15,655 bases of DNA, taken from Anaeromassilibacillus stercoravium (GTDB lineage Bacteria; Bacillota; Clostridia; Oscillospirales; Acutalibacteraceae). The position numbers and the translations under genes are program-made. The notes below the pieces were generated by a model that was given only the letters and a program-made list of their open reading frames with translations, was not told the DNA's origin and made no database searches. This document shows, in pieces, positions 8,153 to 14,322 of the stretch. Positions within the stretch are counted from its first letter, which is position 1; each line of letters begins with the position of its first letter. The DNA is taken from assembly GCA_019118845.1 (NCBI GenBank), contig DWYE01000058.1, positions 1 through 15,655 on the forward strand, read 5' to 3'.

Positions 8153-8761
8153 TTAGCAGTAACGGTTTACCAGATCGGCAATTCCGGGGTCATATCCGGG
8201 CTGGCCGATTGCATTAAACTTCCAGCCATCCCCGCGGCGATAGATTTCGCCTACAACCATGGATGTCTTTCCAGAGTAATCTTCCGTCAAATTGTAGCTG
8301 GCGATGGTTTCGCCGGCGCCCTTGTCCACAATGCGGATGTAAGCATTTTCAACCATGCCAAAGTGCTGTTTCCGCTGGACACAGTTGTAGATATTCACAA
8401 CGAACACGATGCGGTCGATGTTCTGCGGGACACGGGTCAGATCCACCAGAATCTGCTCGGAGTCGTCCATGCCGCCCATTTTGCCGCCTACCAGGTTGTC
8501 GCCGCAGTGGTGGACGCAACCAGACGGATGATCCTTGTGGTTGAAGAAGATAACCTCTTCTTTTGTGGGGATCTTCCCATTGGCGTTCAGCATAATGACG
8601 GATGCATCAATGTCCACATCGGCTTTCTGCTTAAATAGCCCCATAAGACCGCCCTTTTGTTGGACCTCTTTCCAGCCTAAGCCGACCAAGATATTGGTAA
8701 GCTGGGAGCCGTCCTTCTTTTGCAGATCAATTTTTTGTCCTTTTTGTAGGGAAATCGCCAT
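8153..8761 (-). CDS. TerD-family protein, YceC-like divergent paralogue (second of three)
   Basis: A 202-residue TerD-domain protein starting MAISLQKGQKIDLQKK. It keeps the fold landmarks LVGLGW, VDIDASVIMLNANGKI (49-64), VIFFNHKD and the YRRGDGWKFNAIGQPG ending. It differs from its two neighbours in two places. A ~9-residue insertion, QKGGLMGLF (35-43), lies after the first strand. The calcium segment reads CGDNLVGGKMGGMDDSEQ (86-103), keeping GDN and the DD pair but losing the RTGEGEG core. This resembles YceC/TerZ-like members rather than classical TerD. Calcium affinity is therefore likely altered, though this is inference. The start at 8761 has an AGGTG site at 8770-8774. The gaps are 45 nt upstream and 33 nt downstream, consistent with one operon. 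Confidence 0.93.
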   Translation of the reverse strand: MAISLQKGQKIDLQKKDGSQLTNILVGLGWKEVQQKGGLMGLFKQKADVDIDASVIMLNANGKIPTKEEVIFFNHKDHPSGCVHHCGDNLVGGKMGGMDDSEQILVDLTRVPQNIDRIVFVVNIYNCVQRKQHFGMVENAYIRIVDKGAGETIASYNLTEDYSGKTSMVVGEIYRRGDGWKFNAIGQPGYDPGIADLVNRYC

Positions 8762-8806
8762 AGGATTTACACCTGCTTTCTTAAAGTATCATTGAACGAA
8801 AATCGA

Positions 8807-9385
8807 TTAAACATTCAAACCAAAATTGCGGCACAGAGCCTCCAGGCCGCCCTGGAAACCGGAGCCGACCGCGGCGAACTTCCATTCCCCATTGTGGCGG
8901 TAGATCTCAGCGACTACAATTGCCGTTTCAATGGAATAATCCTCGCCAAGGTCATAGCGCAGCAGCTCTTCGTTCTTTGCGGTGTCAACAATGCGGATAT
9001 AGGCGTTAGATACCTGGCCAAAATTTTGTCCACGTGCGTCGGCCTCGTGGATGGTGACCGTGAAAGAAATCTTCTGCACATTGGCAGGCACCTTGCTCAA
9101 AGTGATCTTTACGGATTCATCATCGCCTTCGCCTGCGCCGGTACGGTTGTCACCGGAATAGACCACGCTGCCAGCGGCATCCTGTGGGTTGTTATAGAAA
9201 ATAAAATTGGATTCGGTTTCCACTTTTCCACTGTCGCCCGTCATGAACACGGATACATCCAGATCAAATTCATGGCCGCCGTCATATTTATTGGTGTCCC
9301 AGCCAAGCCCGGCCAGGATGGAATCCAGACCAGCGTTGCCCTTGGTCAGATCCACTTTTTGTCCTTTTGAAAGATTGATTGGCAT
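8807..9385 (-). CDS. TerD-family calcium-binding stress protein (first of three)
   Basis: A 192-residue classical TerD protein starting MPINLSKGQKVDLTK. Landmarks are LAGLGWDTNKYDGGHEFDLD (24-43), FIFYNNPQDA (61-70), the calcium-binding GDNRTGAGEGDDE (78-90), ARGQNFGQVSNAYIRIVD, and the C-terminal IYRHNGEWKFAAVGSGFQGG. TerD proteins are small soluble Ca2+-binding proteins linked to tellurite, phage and envelope stress tolerance; the biochemical role is still debated. It is the first terD gene after telA and the most similar paralogue of the gene at 7547-8119. AAGGAG at 9394-9399 precedes the ATG at 9385 with 8-nt spacing. The 73-nt gap to telA has a short GC-rich inverted repeat but no T-run, so read-through is expected. 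Confidence 0.95.
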   Translation of the reverse strand: MPINLSKGQKVDLTKGNAGLDSILAGLGWDTNKYDGGHEFDLDVSVFMTGDSGKVETESNFIFYNNPQDAAGSVVYSGDNRTGAGEGDDESVKITLSKVPANVQKISFTVTIHEADARGQNFGQVSNAYIRIVDTAKNEELLRYDLGEDYSIETAIVVAEIYRHNGEWKFAAVGSGFQGGLEALCRNFGLNV

Positions 9386-9458
9386 TGTTTACACTCCTTT
9401 TCGATAGCACATATATCCTCAAATGTATGATCTCTCCGCATAACGGAGGGGAATCCAT

Positions 9459-10595
9459 TTACACATGCACCCGGGCCTGGAAATCCTGCTTGAGGGCGTC
9501 CAGCTTAGCGGCATCCGCGATTCGCTTTGCGCTGGCATCTTCCTGGATGCGCCGGGTTTCTTCAATACCGTTTACAATGGTCTGCCAGGTCTTTTCCAGG
9601 GTTTCCACCTTGATGGAGCTGGAAGAGGCCAGCTGTGCCGTCAGCTTGGTCTGCTCCGCCGTATTCCGGGCATTTTTGAGCAGCATCTCGTTGGTGCGGT
9701 CGTCCAACGCCTGCATCGCCTGTGCCTGGATCTTCTGGCGCTTGAGCAGAACCGCCTGCGTCAACGCCTGTTTAAAGACGGGCAGGGTGATGATAAAAGC
9801 AGAATTGATCTTACGGATCAAATTCAAATTGCTGAACTGCATGGACTGAATCATGGGGATGGACTGCATCGCCACATTCTCCGCTATGCGGAGGTCCTGG
9901 ACGCGCTGATCCAAAATAGTCCGCGCCTGTTGCATCGCATTGTAGTCCAATTGCAGCATGGCGTCGTCGGGATGGTTGCTAAGGTCATCCTGCATCTGCG
10001 TCAGATACGTATCCATTTCCTGCAACCCCTGTTCGCCGGCCAAAATATATTTGACAAGATCCTGATAAAACCCCACGTTGGCGTCGAAGATGGTTTGCAG
10101 CTTTTTGTTAGACTCCCCGATTTCCACCTCATATTTTTTGAGCTGGATATAGATCCGATCGACTTCCTCGCCCATCGTGTGGTATTTGGCCAAGATCTGT
10201 TCCAACTGCTTTTGAAGGTTATTAAACAGTTTGGAGAAGAAGCCTTTCTTTTCATCTGCGGCGATCTCTTCGATGTCGAACTTGTCCATAATGTTGCCAA
10301 GGGCATTGAGCATCTCGCCGGAGTCGTTGATCTGGCTCATATTGATGCTATTCAAAATGGTATCGGAACATTTTGCAATCTCGTTAGCCACTTCGCTGCC
10401 AAACGAGACAATCGTCTGCGGGTCGTCCACAACGATCTGGCTGACCAGGTCGTCTACTTCCTTGGACCCAACCAAGGTCTGGGTCATTTCCTTCCTCTGC
10501 AAGGCAACGTCATAGGGTTTCGGTTCCTCCACCGCCGGGGAGGAGGGCGATGCCTGGACGGTCTCCCCACGTCGGGGCGTGTACTGTAAGGCCAT
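9459..10595 (-). CDS. telA: TelA/YceH toxic-anion resistance protein
   Basis: A 378-residue mostly helical protein of the TelA family (about 360-390 residues), related to B. subtilis YceH. An N-terminal low-complexity Pro-rich stretch (about 5-30) is followed by long amphipathic helices likely to form coiled coils (about 60-370). Family features include FFSKLFNNLQKQLEQILAKY, AGEQGLQEMDTYLTQ, QFSNLNLIRKINSAFIITLP, LPVFKQALTQAVLLKRQKIQ and the Ser-rich LASSSSIKVETLEKTW. No signal peptide or membrane span is obvious. The family was named for tellurite/toxic-anion resistance, but its molecular activity is not established. Adjacency to yceG- and terD-like genes matches the B. subtilis yceCDE-F-G-H set, though gene order differs. 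AAGGAGGA at 10602-10609 gives a strong start at 10595. The gap to the YceG-like gene is 38 nt. Confidence 0.93.
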   Translation of the reverse strand: MALQYTPRRGETVQASPSSPAVEEPKPYDVALQRKEMTQTLVGSKEVDDLVSQIVVDDPQTIVSFGSEVANEIAKCSDTILNSINMSQINDSGEMLNALGNIMDKFDIEEIAADEKKGFFSKLFNNLQKQLEQILAKYHTMGEEVDRIYIQLKKYEVEIGESNKKLQTIFDANVGFYQDLVKYILAGEQGLQEMDTYLTQMQDDLSNHPDDAMLQLDYNAMQQARTILDQRVQDLRIAENVAMQSIPMIQSMQFSNLNLIRKINSAFIITLPVFKQALTQAVLLKRQKIQAQAMQALDDRTNEMLLKNARNTAEQTKLTAQLASSSSIKVETLEKTWQTIVNGIEETRRIQEDASAKRIADAAKLDALKQDFQARVHV

Positions 10596-10633
10596 TGAAC
10601 ATCCTCCTTATTGTAATCGTTTATCAAGTGGAA

Positions 10634-12952
10634 TTATCCATTGTGGTTGCTTCCGAACAGCCGTCCCAACCAGCCACCGGAGCTGGCGGCCCGTTTGGTC
10701 CGCAGATCGGGGATGGTAAGGTCAAATGCAAATTCTCCGACCACCAGCGTATCGAAGCTGTCCGGGTGCAGATATTTTTCAACATTCCGGTACCCTGTAG
10801 GGGTAAAGATGGCGATATCAAACCCAACGAGGTTCAAAAATGCCAAGAGAATACATTCTTCAAGGGTAAACACCTTTTCTGTCACATCGACCACCAGGAA
10901 TTTCGGGATGCTTTTCGTAAAGTCGAAATTTTGCAGCAGCCGGAGAAGCTCCTTATCCAAGTTCATCAGAACCGACAACATAGAGGCCGCCACATCCGGC
11001 CCGCCGTTGACAATTAAGTCGTAGTCGATCAGCGCCTGTATCTTTTCGAGAATATAATCCTGGGTATCGTCCGGGAGGTAATCGTAGCGGTAGAACCGGG
11101 AGCTTTTCAAGGCATTTGGGTCTAAACGCCCGTCGTGGATAAACGACCGGGCCTGGGGCGTGCTGAAAGAGGGCCCGTTTACATGAAGGAAGGGGACCGT
11201 TGTGACAAGGTAGGTGTCCTCCGTCACCATTTCGCGGATGCGGTCCCAATACAGTTTTTGGTCGCCCTTGTCCACCCCGCTGATCTTGGAAAACAGGTTC
11301 GGCACATAGACAATTCCGTCCTCGGTCCGGAAGGAAGGGCGGTATTGCGCCTCCTCGCGCCAGAGCTGTCCTACTTCGTCGTAGGTGGTTTTCAAGGTCA
11401 CCGGCTGGGAACGGGTAAATTGCCGGTCGCGGAACATCCCGGTATCGCTATACAAAAGCTGGTCGAGCTCCCGCGATGCATTATAGGCAGTAGTACTGGC
11501 GCGCACCCGCTCTTCGCGCTGGGGGAAGGGTTCCATGGGGAGATCCTGTTCATATACCGTTGTCTGCCAGTCATGCGGCAAAAAGTGCTTTTCAAAGGGT
11601 TCTTGTCCTAACAGCGCCGGAGAAAAATAGAGGACGTCCACGCCGGCGTGTGCCAATGCCCAGAGCAGGGAGATCTCCGCCTCTGTAGCCGGGCCATAAT
11701 AGACCAGCGCAGGTTCATGTTCCGAGCGGTATTGCTCAAAGAAAAGCTCCACATACCGCTTCAGCCAGCAGGCAAGCCGTACGCCGTAGTTGAGGAAACG
11801 CACAGCGTCTTTTTCGGTATACTGCTCCATCACCAGGGAAAACGCACGCTGCGCCAGCAAAACAGGGACTTTTCCACAGGATGGGACGATTTTCTCCGCC
11901 AATGTGCGGATTAACAACGGGCGTGGCAAACGCTTGTCCAAAGAACGAAAGGGAGCCGCCTCGTTGTTCGTAGGGGCAGGGATCTTTCCTTCCATTAAAA
12001 GCCCTTTTTTGGGGGAGGCGTCCAGCGTCCGTTTCAGATGATAAAGCTGGTTACGGTATTCCGCCCGGTCGTTGCCCCCAAAGCAGGCGGAAAATAGAGA
12101 ACAAAACTTTCCTGTTTCCCGCTGTGCGCAGGGCAGGAAAACAGCGTCCCAGAAGGAAGCGCCACCCATCCAACGGTTGACCAGCACCACTTCCTCGACA
12201 CCCTGCCAAGGAGGAGGAACGAGGGAAGAAGCGTCCGGCTGTCGCGCTGGAACCGTAGGGGTGGGAACGACAGCCTTTGGAACCGATGCAGAGGCGCTTT
12301 TGCTGGTAGGCGGGACCGCGGGGGGCGTGCGGACCTCCCCGTAAATAGGATGCCCGTATGTGCCGCCTCTGGCAGCTTTTGTATAGGAATCCTCAGAGCA
12401 ATAGTTTACATATACGACATCGCATCCGGAACGGTACAACAGCTGGAGAAAGAGCAGCTCATACCGGCCGATCTCTCCCTCGTACAGGACCTTTGGGGGG
12501 GTATCTTGCCCAAGCCCCTTGAGAATTCCGCCGAGCGGCCCGCGGAGCCAACACATAAATTTGATATATGCGTTCCTACAGATGTTGTCGTTCGCGCCCT
12601 GCCTTTTTAAAATATCTAGAATTTCTGTCATAGCGGCATCGAGCGTCGTTCGCTGGGCGGGACGAAGTTGGCCTAACCACACAGTCAAATGGCGTGCGAC
12701 AAGGGCGGCCGTCAGGGTAAATTGCTCCCCGACCTCCCGAAAAAAACGCTGGATTTCCGGTTCTACGGGGTTTGCAAGGCCGTTTTGAAGGTAAGCGCCT
12801 CCGTCTCGCGCCAATGCACCTATTTTGTTTAAATCATTGAGGATTTTTCCCTGCTGGTCGTAGCCGATCACACGGAAGAACCTAGGGGAAGGGGGCGTCC
12901 GGCGGCTTAACGGCAGAAGACAATCCTCCAATTGAGAAGTATTGCCGGTCAT
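10634..12952 (-). CDS. YceG-like Ter-module protein with duplicated N-terminal unit
   Basis: A 772-residue soluble protein whose C-terminal ~535 residues match the size of B. subtilis YceG, a putative component of the Ter biosynthetic module with no proven biochemistry. Three related alpha/beta blocks are visible: KVLYEGEIGRYELLFLQLLY with GCDVVYVN (154-183), ALVYYGPATEAEISLLWALA with GVDVLYFSP (415-445), and KFLVVD with EECILLAFLNLVGFDIAIFT (684-717). A preceding CWL segment is also duplicated: FMCWLRGPLGGIL (132-144) and LACWLKRYVELFF (393-405). A Pro/Ser/Ala-rich linker spans about 209-250, apparently joining an extra N-terminal copy to the standard protein. The frame can be opened at a TTG at 12967, but the ATG at 12952 has GGAG nine bases upstream and is preferred. 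The family call is good; the function is unknown. Confidence 0.82.
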   Translation of the reverse strand: MTGNTSQLEDCLLPLSRRTPPSPRFFRVIGYDQQGKILNDLNKIGALARDGGAYLQNGLANPVEPEIQRFFREVGEQFTLTAALVARHLTVWLGQLRPAQRTTLDAAMTEILDILKRQGANDNICRNAYIKFMCWLRGPLGGILKGLGQDTPPKVLYEGEIGRYELLFLQLLYRSGCDVVYVNYCSEDSYTKAARGGTYGHPIYGEVRTPPAVPPTSKSASASVPKAVVPTPTVPARQPDASSLVPPPWQGVEEVVLVNRWMGGASFWDAVFLPCAQRETGKFCSLFSACFGGNDRAEYRNQLYHLKRTLDASPKKGLLMEGKIPAPTNNEAAPFRSLDKRLPRPLLIRTLAEKIVPSCGKVPVLLAQRAFSLVMEQYTEKDAVRFLNYGVRLACWLKRYVELFFEQYRSEHEPALVYYGPATEAEISLLWALAHAGVDVLYFSPALLGQEPFEKHFLPHDWQTTVYEQDLPMEPFPQREERVRASTTAYNASRELDQLLYSDTGMFRDRQFTRSQPVTLKTTYDEVGQLWREEAQYRPSFRTEDGIVYVPNLFSKISGVDKGDQKLYWDRIREMVTEDTYLVTTVPFLHVNGPSFSTPQARSFIHDGRLDPNALKSSRFYRYDYLPDDTQDYILEKIQALIDYDLIVNGGPDVAASMLSVLMNLDKELLRLLQNFDFTKSIPKFLVVDVTEKVFTLEECILLAFLNLVGFDIAIFTPTGYRNVEKYLHPDSFDTLVVGEFAFDLTIPDLRTKRAASSGGWLGRLFGSNHNG

Positions 12953-12961
12953 AGATCCATG

Positions 12962-12965
12962 CTCC
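12962..12965 (-). promoter_or_regulatory. Ribosome binding site deciding the YceG-like start
   Basis: On the minus strand GGAG lies nine bases before the ATG at 12952. The alternative TTG at 12967 would contain part of this site and has no purine-rich sequence of its own upstream, so the shorter protein is favoured. Confidence 0.6.
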
Positions 12966-13023
12966 AATCGCTGAGTTTATGCACGAAGGCCAAGCGGCAC
13001 ATAGAGCCGCCTATAGAAATCCG

Positions 13024-13866
13024 TTAGCGGCTGTTGCTGGTGTTCATATTCATGGATTTCGTGCTGGGGTTCCCGTAGGAGCGGGCGAAGTTAATCGTAT
13101 TATAAATTTTAATGGTGGGCGCCAGCCAAACGCTTCCCGTCCCCCGGTATACATTTACCAAGCCTTCTCCGCTGACCGCCGAACCGATCAGCGACTTTGC
13201 GGAACGTTCTACCGTAAATTGCAGGGACGCTGTGCGGAGAATGGCAAAATTGCCGTCCACCTTTAAAGTATCATTTTGAAGTTCGATGACGTCGATTTCG
13301 CAGGACGGAACAGGGGATTCCAATACCACCAGCCCGGTGCCAGCAAGGGAGATCTGGAAAAGCCCCTCTCCACCGCCCAGAGCCGAAGAAATGCTCCTCT
13401 GCATAACGGGTTTGACGGCAACACTGCCCTGCGCGCAGTAAAACATGCCCTTATCCACAATGATCTCTTCATTATCCAACTGAAGAAGCAGAAAATGGTT
13501 GAAAGAGGGTTCCAGTACCAGCATTCCGCTGCCGCGGTATTCCGGCTGGGCAACGGCTTCTCCGGTGACAGCGCCGGAAAAAAGACGCCCCAAAGCGTTG
13601 CCGGCGGTCACCCCCGAAACCATTTCCAAAGGGCCGCGGAAATAGCTCATTGCGCCGGGTTCGACCGTTACCATATCGTTGGAGACATATACTGCAACCT
13701 GCCGGGCGCGAATATTCTGCTTTTCCATGAAATAGAGATCCATTGCCGCGCTGGTATTGGTAGAACCCAACAGATGTTGGTATTCCATCACGTCGATTTT
13801 TACACCGCCATATTCTGCGGAGTCGATAATTTTTATGTTTTCTCGGGTTCCTATTGCACTATACAT
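13024..13866 (-). CDS. AIM24-family protein, first gene of the Ter operon
   Basis: A 280-residue beta-rich protein of the AIM24 family (named for a yeast mitochondrial biogenesis protein; bacterial members have no settled function). Visible features: MDLYFMEKQNIRARQVAVYV (about 42-61), the Gly-rich region MVSGVTAGNALGRLFSGAV, repeated short strands ending GSGMLVLEPSFNHFLLLQL, GMFYCAQGSVAV, GEGLFQISLAGTGLVVLESP and GTGSVWLAPT. This pattern of G-x-G-x-hydrophobic strands is typical of the stacked beta-sheet AIM24 trough. No signal peptide or transmembrane helix is seen. The C-terminal 15 residues are Asn/Ser/Met-rich and probably disordered. The frame opens from a TTG at 13923, but the ATG at 13866 has AAAGGCGG at 13876-13883 with nine-base spacing and is preferred. 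A 71-nt gap to the YceG-like gene has no convincing terminator. Confidence 0.8.
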   Translation of the reverse strand: MYSAIGTRENIKIIDSAEYGGVKIDVMEYQHLLGSTNTSAAMDLYFMEKQNIRARQVAVYVSNDMVTVEPGAMSYFRGPLEMVSGVTAGNALGRLFSGAVTGEAVAQPEYRGSGMLVLEPSFNHFLLLQLDNEEIIVDKGMFYCAQGSVAVKPVMQRSISSALGGGEGLFQISLAGTGLVVLESPVPSCEIDVIELQNDTLKVDGNFAILRTASLQFTVERSAKSLIGSAVSGEGLVNVYRGTGSVWLAPTIKIYNTINFARSYGNPSTKSMNMNTSNSR

Positions 13867-14048
13867 GTCAGAAATCCGCCTTTCCTGTTCGATCGGATTC
13901 CCTTTGCCTCTTCCTGTGAACAATCCTTCCCCAGATGGTATCCCTTTGAAAGGGGTTCCAGTTTTTTTCTGCTAGCCGTTGGCAATGTACAAGGAAATCC
14001 TCTGCAAAAATTTAACAATTTAAACAAGGAATACGCTAAAAATATACA
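13867..14048 (-). other. Long untranslated leader of the Ter operon
   Basis: About 180 nt lie between the predicted transcription start and the first ATG. The distal half is AT-rich; the proximal half has a short CCCTT/AAGGG hairpin (about 13940-13956) and a nearby GGGG that could pair alternatively with its CCCC. No riboswitch class is recognisable and no convincing small gene is present. Confidence 0.4.
13876..13883 (-). promoter_or_regulatory. Ribosome binding site deciding the AIM24 start
   Basis: AAAGGCGG on the minus strand sits nine bases before the ATG at 13866. The competing TTG at 13923 has GGGGAAGGA directly abutting it with no spacer, which is a poor geometry. Confidence 0.5.
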
Positions 14049-14054
14049 GATTCT

Positions 14055-14083
14055 ATTATACTATGTCGAAGATCGGAATTCAA
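14055..14083 (-). promoter_or_regulatory. Predicted main promoter of the Ter operon
   Basis: On the minus strand a -35 TTGAAT (14078-14083) and a perfect -10 TATAAT (14055-14060) are separated by 17 bases, fitting a housekeeping sigma-A promoter. The -10 overlaps CATAGTATA, which also fits the CATANNNTA -10 of sporulation sigma factors E and K, but no matching -35 is clear. The 10 bases abutting the -10 are one arm of an inverted repeat. Transcription would start near 14048 and read into the AIM24 gene. Confidence 0.65.
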
Positions 14084-14156
14084 TAAATTCGTTGTTAATT
14101 TTCATATTTAAGAAATTTGTAAAATATTGGAAACGGTTTGACCGAGTTCGACATAG
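14061..14156. repeat. 10-bp inverted repeat at the Ter promoter (candidate operator)
   Basis: CTATGTCGAA at 14061-14070 and its exact reverse complement TTCGACATAG at 14147-14156 are 76 bases apart. The left arm fills the spacer of the predicted promoter next to the -10; the right arm lies just beyond the sigK terminator. The placement would suit a repressor or a looping regulator. No known regulator's site is recognised. Confidence 0.45.
14127..14141. promoter_or_regulatory. cre-like palindrome upstream of the Ter promoter
   Basis: TTGGAAACGGTTTGA matches the loose catabolite-responsive element pattern WTGNAANCGNWNNCW at all but one fixed position. It is centred about 85 bases upstream of the predicted start, where CcpA-type activation sites can lie. 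One such match in AT-rich DNA may be chance. Confidence 0.25.
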
Positions 14157-14166
14157 AATATTTTAT

Positions 14167-14197
14167 AAAAAAGTCCCCGTCCATTGTAAGGACGGGG
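14167..14197 (-). terminator. Rho-independent terminator after the sigK remnant
   Basis: On the minus strand CCCCGTCC, a seven-base loop and GGACGGGG form a perfect 8-bp GC-rich stem (arms 14190-14197 and 14175-14182), followed by ACTTTTTTAT (T-run 14167-14172). It ends leftward transcripts coming from the sigma-factor remnant and recombinase, and insulates the Ter promoter. Confidence 0.9.
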
Positions 14198-14225
14198 AAA
14201 CGGAGAAAGCGACCGGTTTTCTTTT

Positions 14226-14303
14226 TTATCGCTTGGGTTTGTCAAACTGCCTTTTCAATAGCTGTAAGGCCTTTTTCTCGATGCGGGATACATAGCGACA
14301 CGC
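14226..14303 (-). pseudogene. sigK: 3' fragment of a sigma-K gene cut off by the recombinase element
   Basis: In one minus-strand frame ending at TAA 14226-14228, about 24 codons encode RYVSRIEKKALQLLKRQF followed by DKPKR. This is the end of the region 4.2 recognition helix and the C-terminus of an RNA polymerase sigma factor. The RSYVSRIEK core is characteristic of the sporulation factor sigma-K rather than sigma-E (SYISRLEK) or sigma-G (AQVSRLEK). A TAG at 14304-14306 closes the frame on the upstream side, and family resemblance stops at the residue before Arg-Tyr-Val, so the junction is within about 14292-14303. There is no start codon or ribosome site: alone it is not a gene. It should be the 3' part of a split sigK whose 5' part lies beyond the right edge, across the element. 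The terminator just downstream is most simply that of sigK. Confidence 0.8.
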
Positions 14304-14322
14304 CTATTGTAAACGATGCCCT

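Noticed and set aside
9434..9448. CTCCG/CGGAG hairpin between telA and the first terD as a terminator
   Set aside because: The stem is short and no T-tract follows; at most a weak attenuator or RNA-stability element.
9465..10589. Long plus-strand open frame (374 codons) opposite telA, and similar ones opposite the ATPase, StiP and AIM24 genes
   Set aside because: They are antisense shadows of well-supported minus-strand families. They show no recognisable domains, are rich in His/Arg/Gln, and lack ribosome sites.
12994..13010. GCGGC/GCCGC inverted repeat between the AIM24 and YceG-like genes as a terminator
   Set aside because: The stem is only 5 bp with a 7-base loop and no T-run follows.
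13870..14010. Small minus-strand open frames of about 44-47 codons in the leader
   Set aside because: They lack ATG starts, with only a TTG 13 bases from a weak GAGG or no start at all, and show no recognisable sequence; they may be chance.
13867..14048. yybP-ykoY manganese riboswitch in the leader
   Set aside because: None of the conserved GGGGAGUA-type sequence or the expected paired stems can be found.
14136..14142. CtsR heat-shock box (GGTCAAA on the minus strand)
   Set aside because: Only one heptad is present; CtsR sites need a direct repeat.
14138..14166. Plus-strand promoter TTGACC-N17-TTTTAT
   Set aside because: The -10 matches only 4 of 6 bases and transcription would run antisense into the sigK remnant and recombinase, with no plus-strand gene to express.
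1..14225. Ter operon as cargo of the mobile element carrying the serine recombinase
   Set aside because: The sigK 3' fragment and its terminator lie between the recombinase and the Ter promoter. That fragment is the chromosomal flank, so the element extends to the right and the Ter operon is outside it.
13276..14295. Plus-strand open frame of 339 codons crossing the AIM24 gene and the promoter region
   Set aside because: It is antisense to AIM24, runs through the AT-rich promoter and terminator without any family feature, and has no plausible ribosome site.
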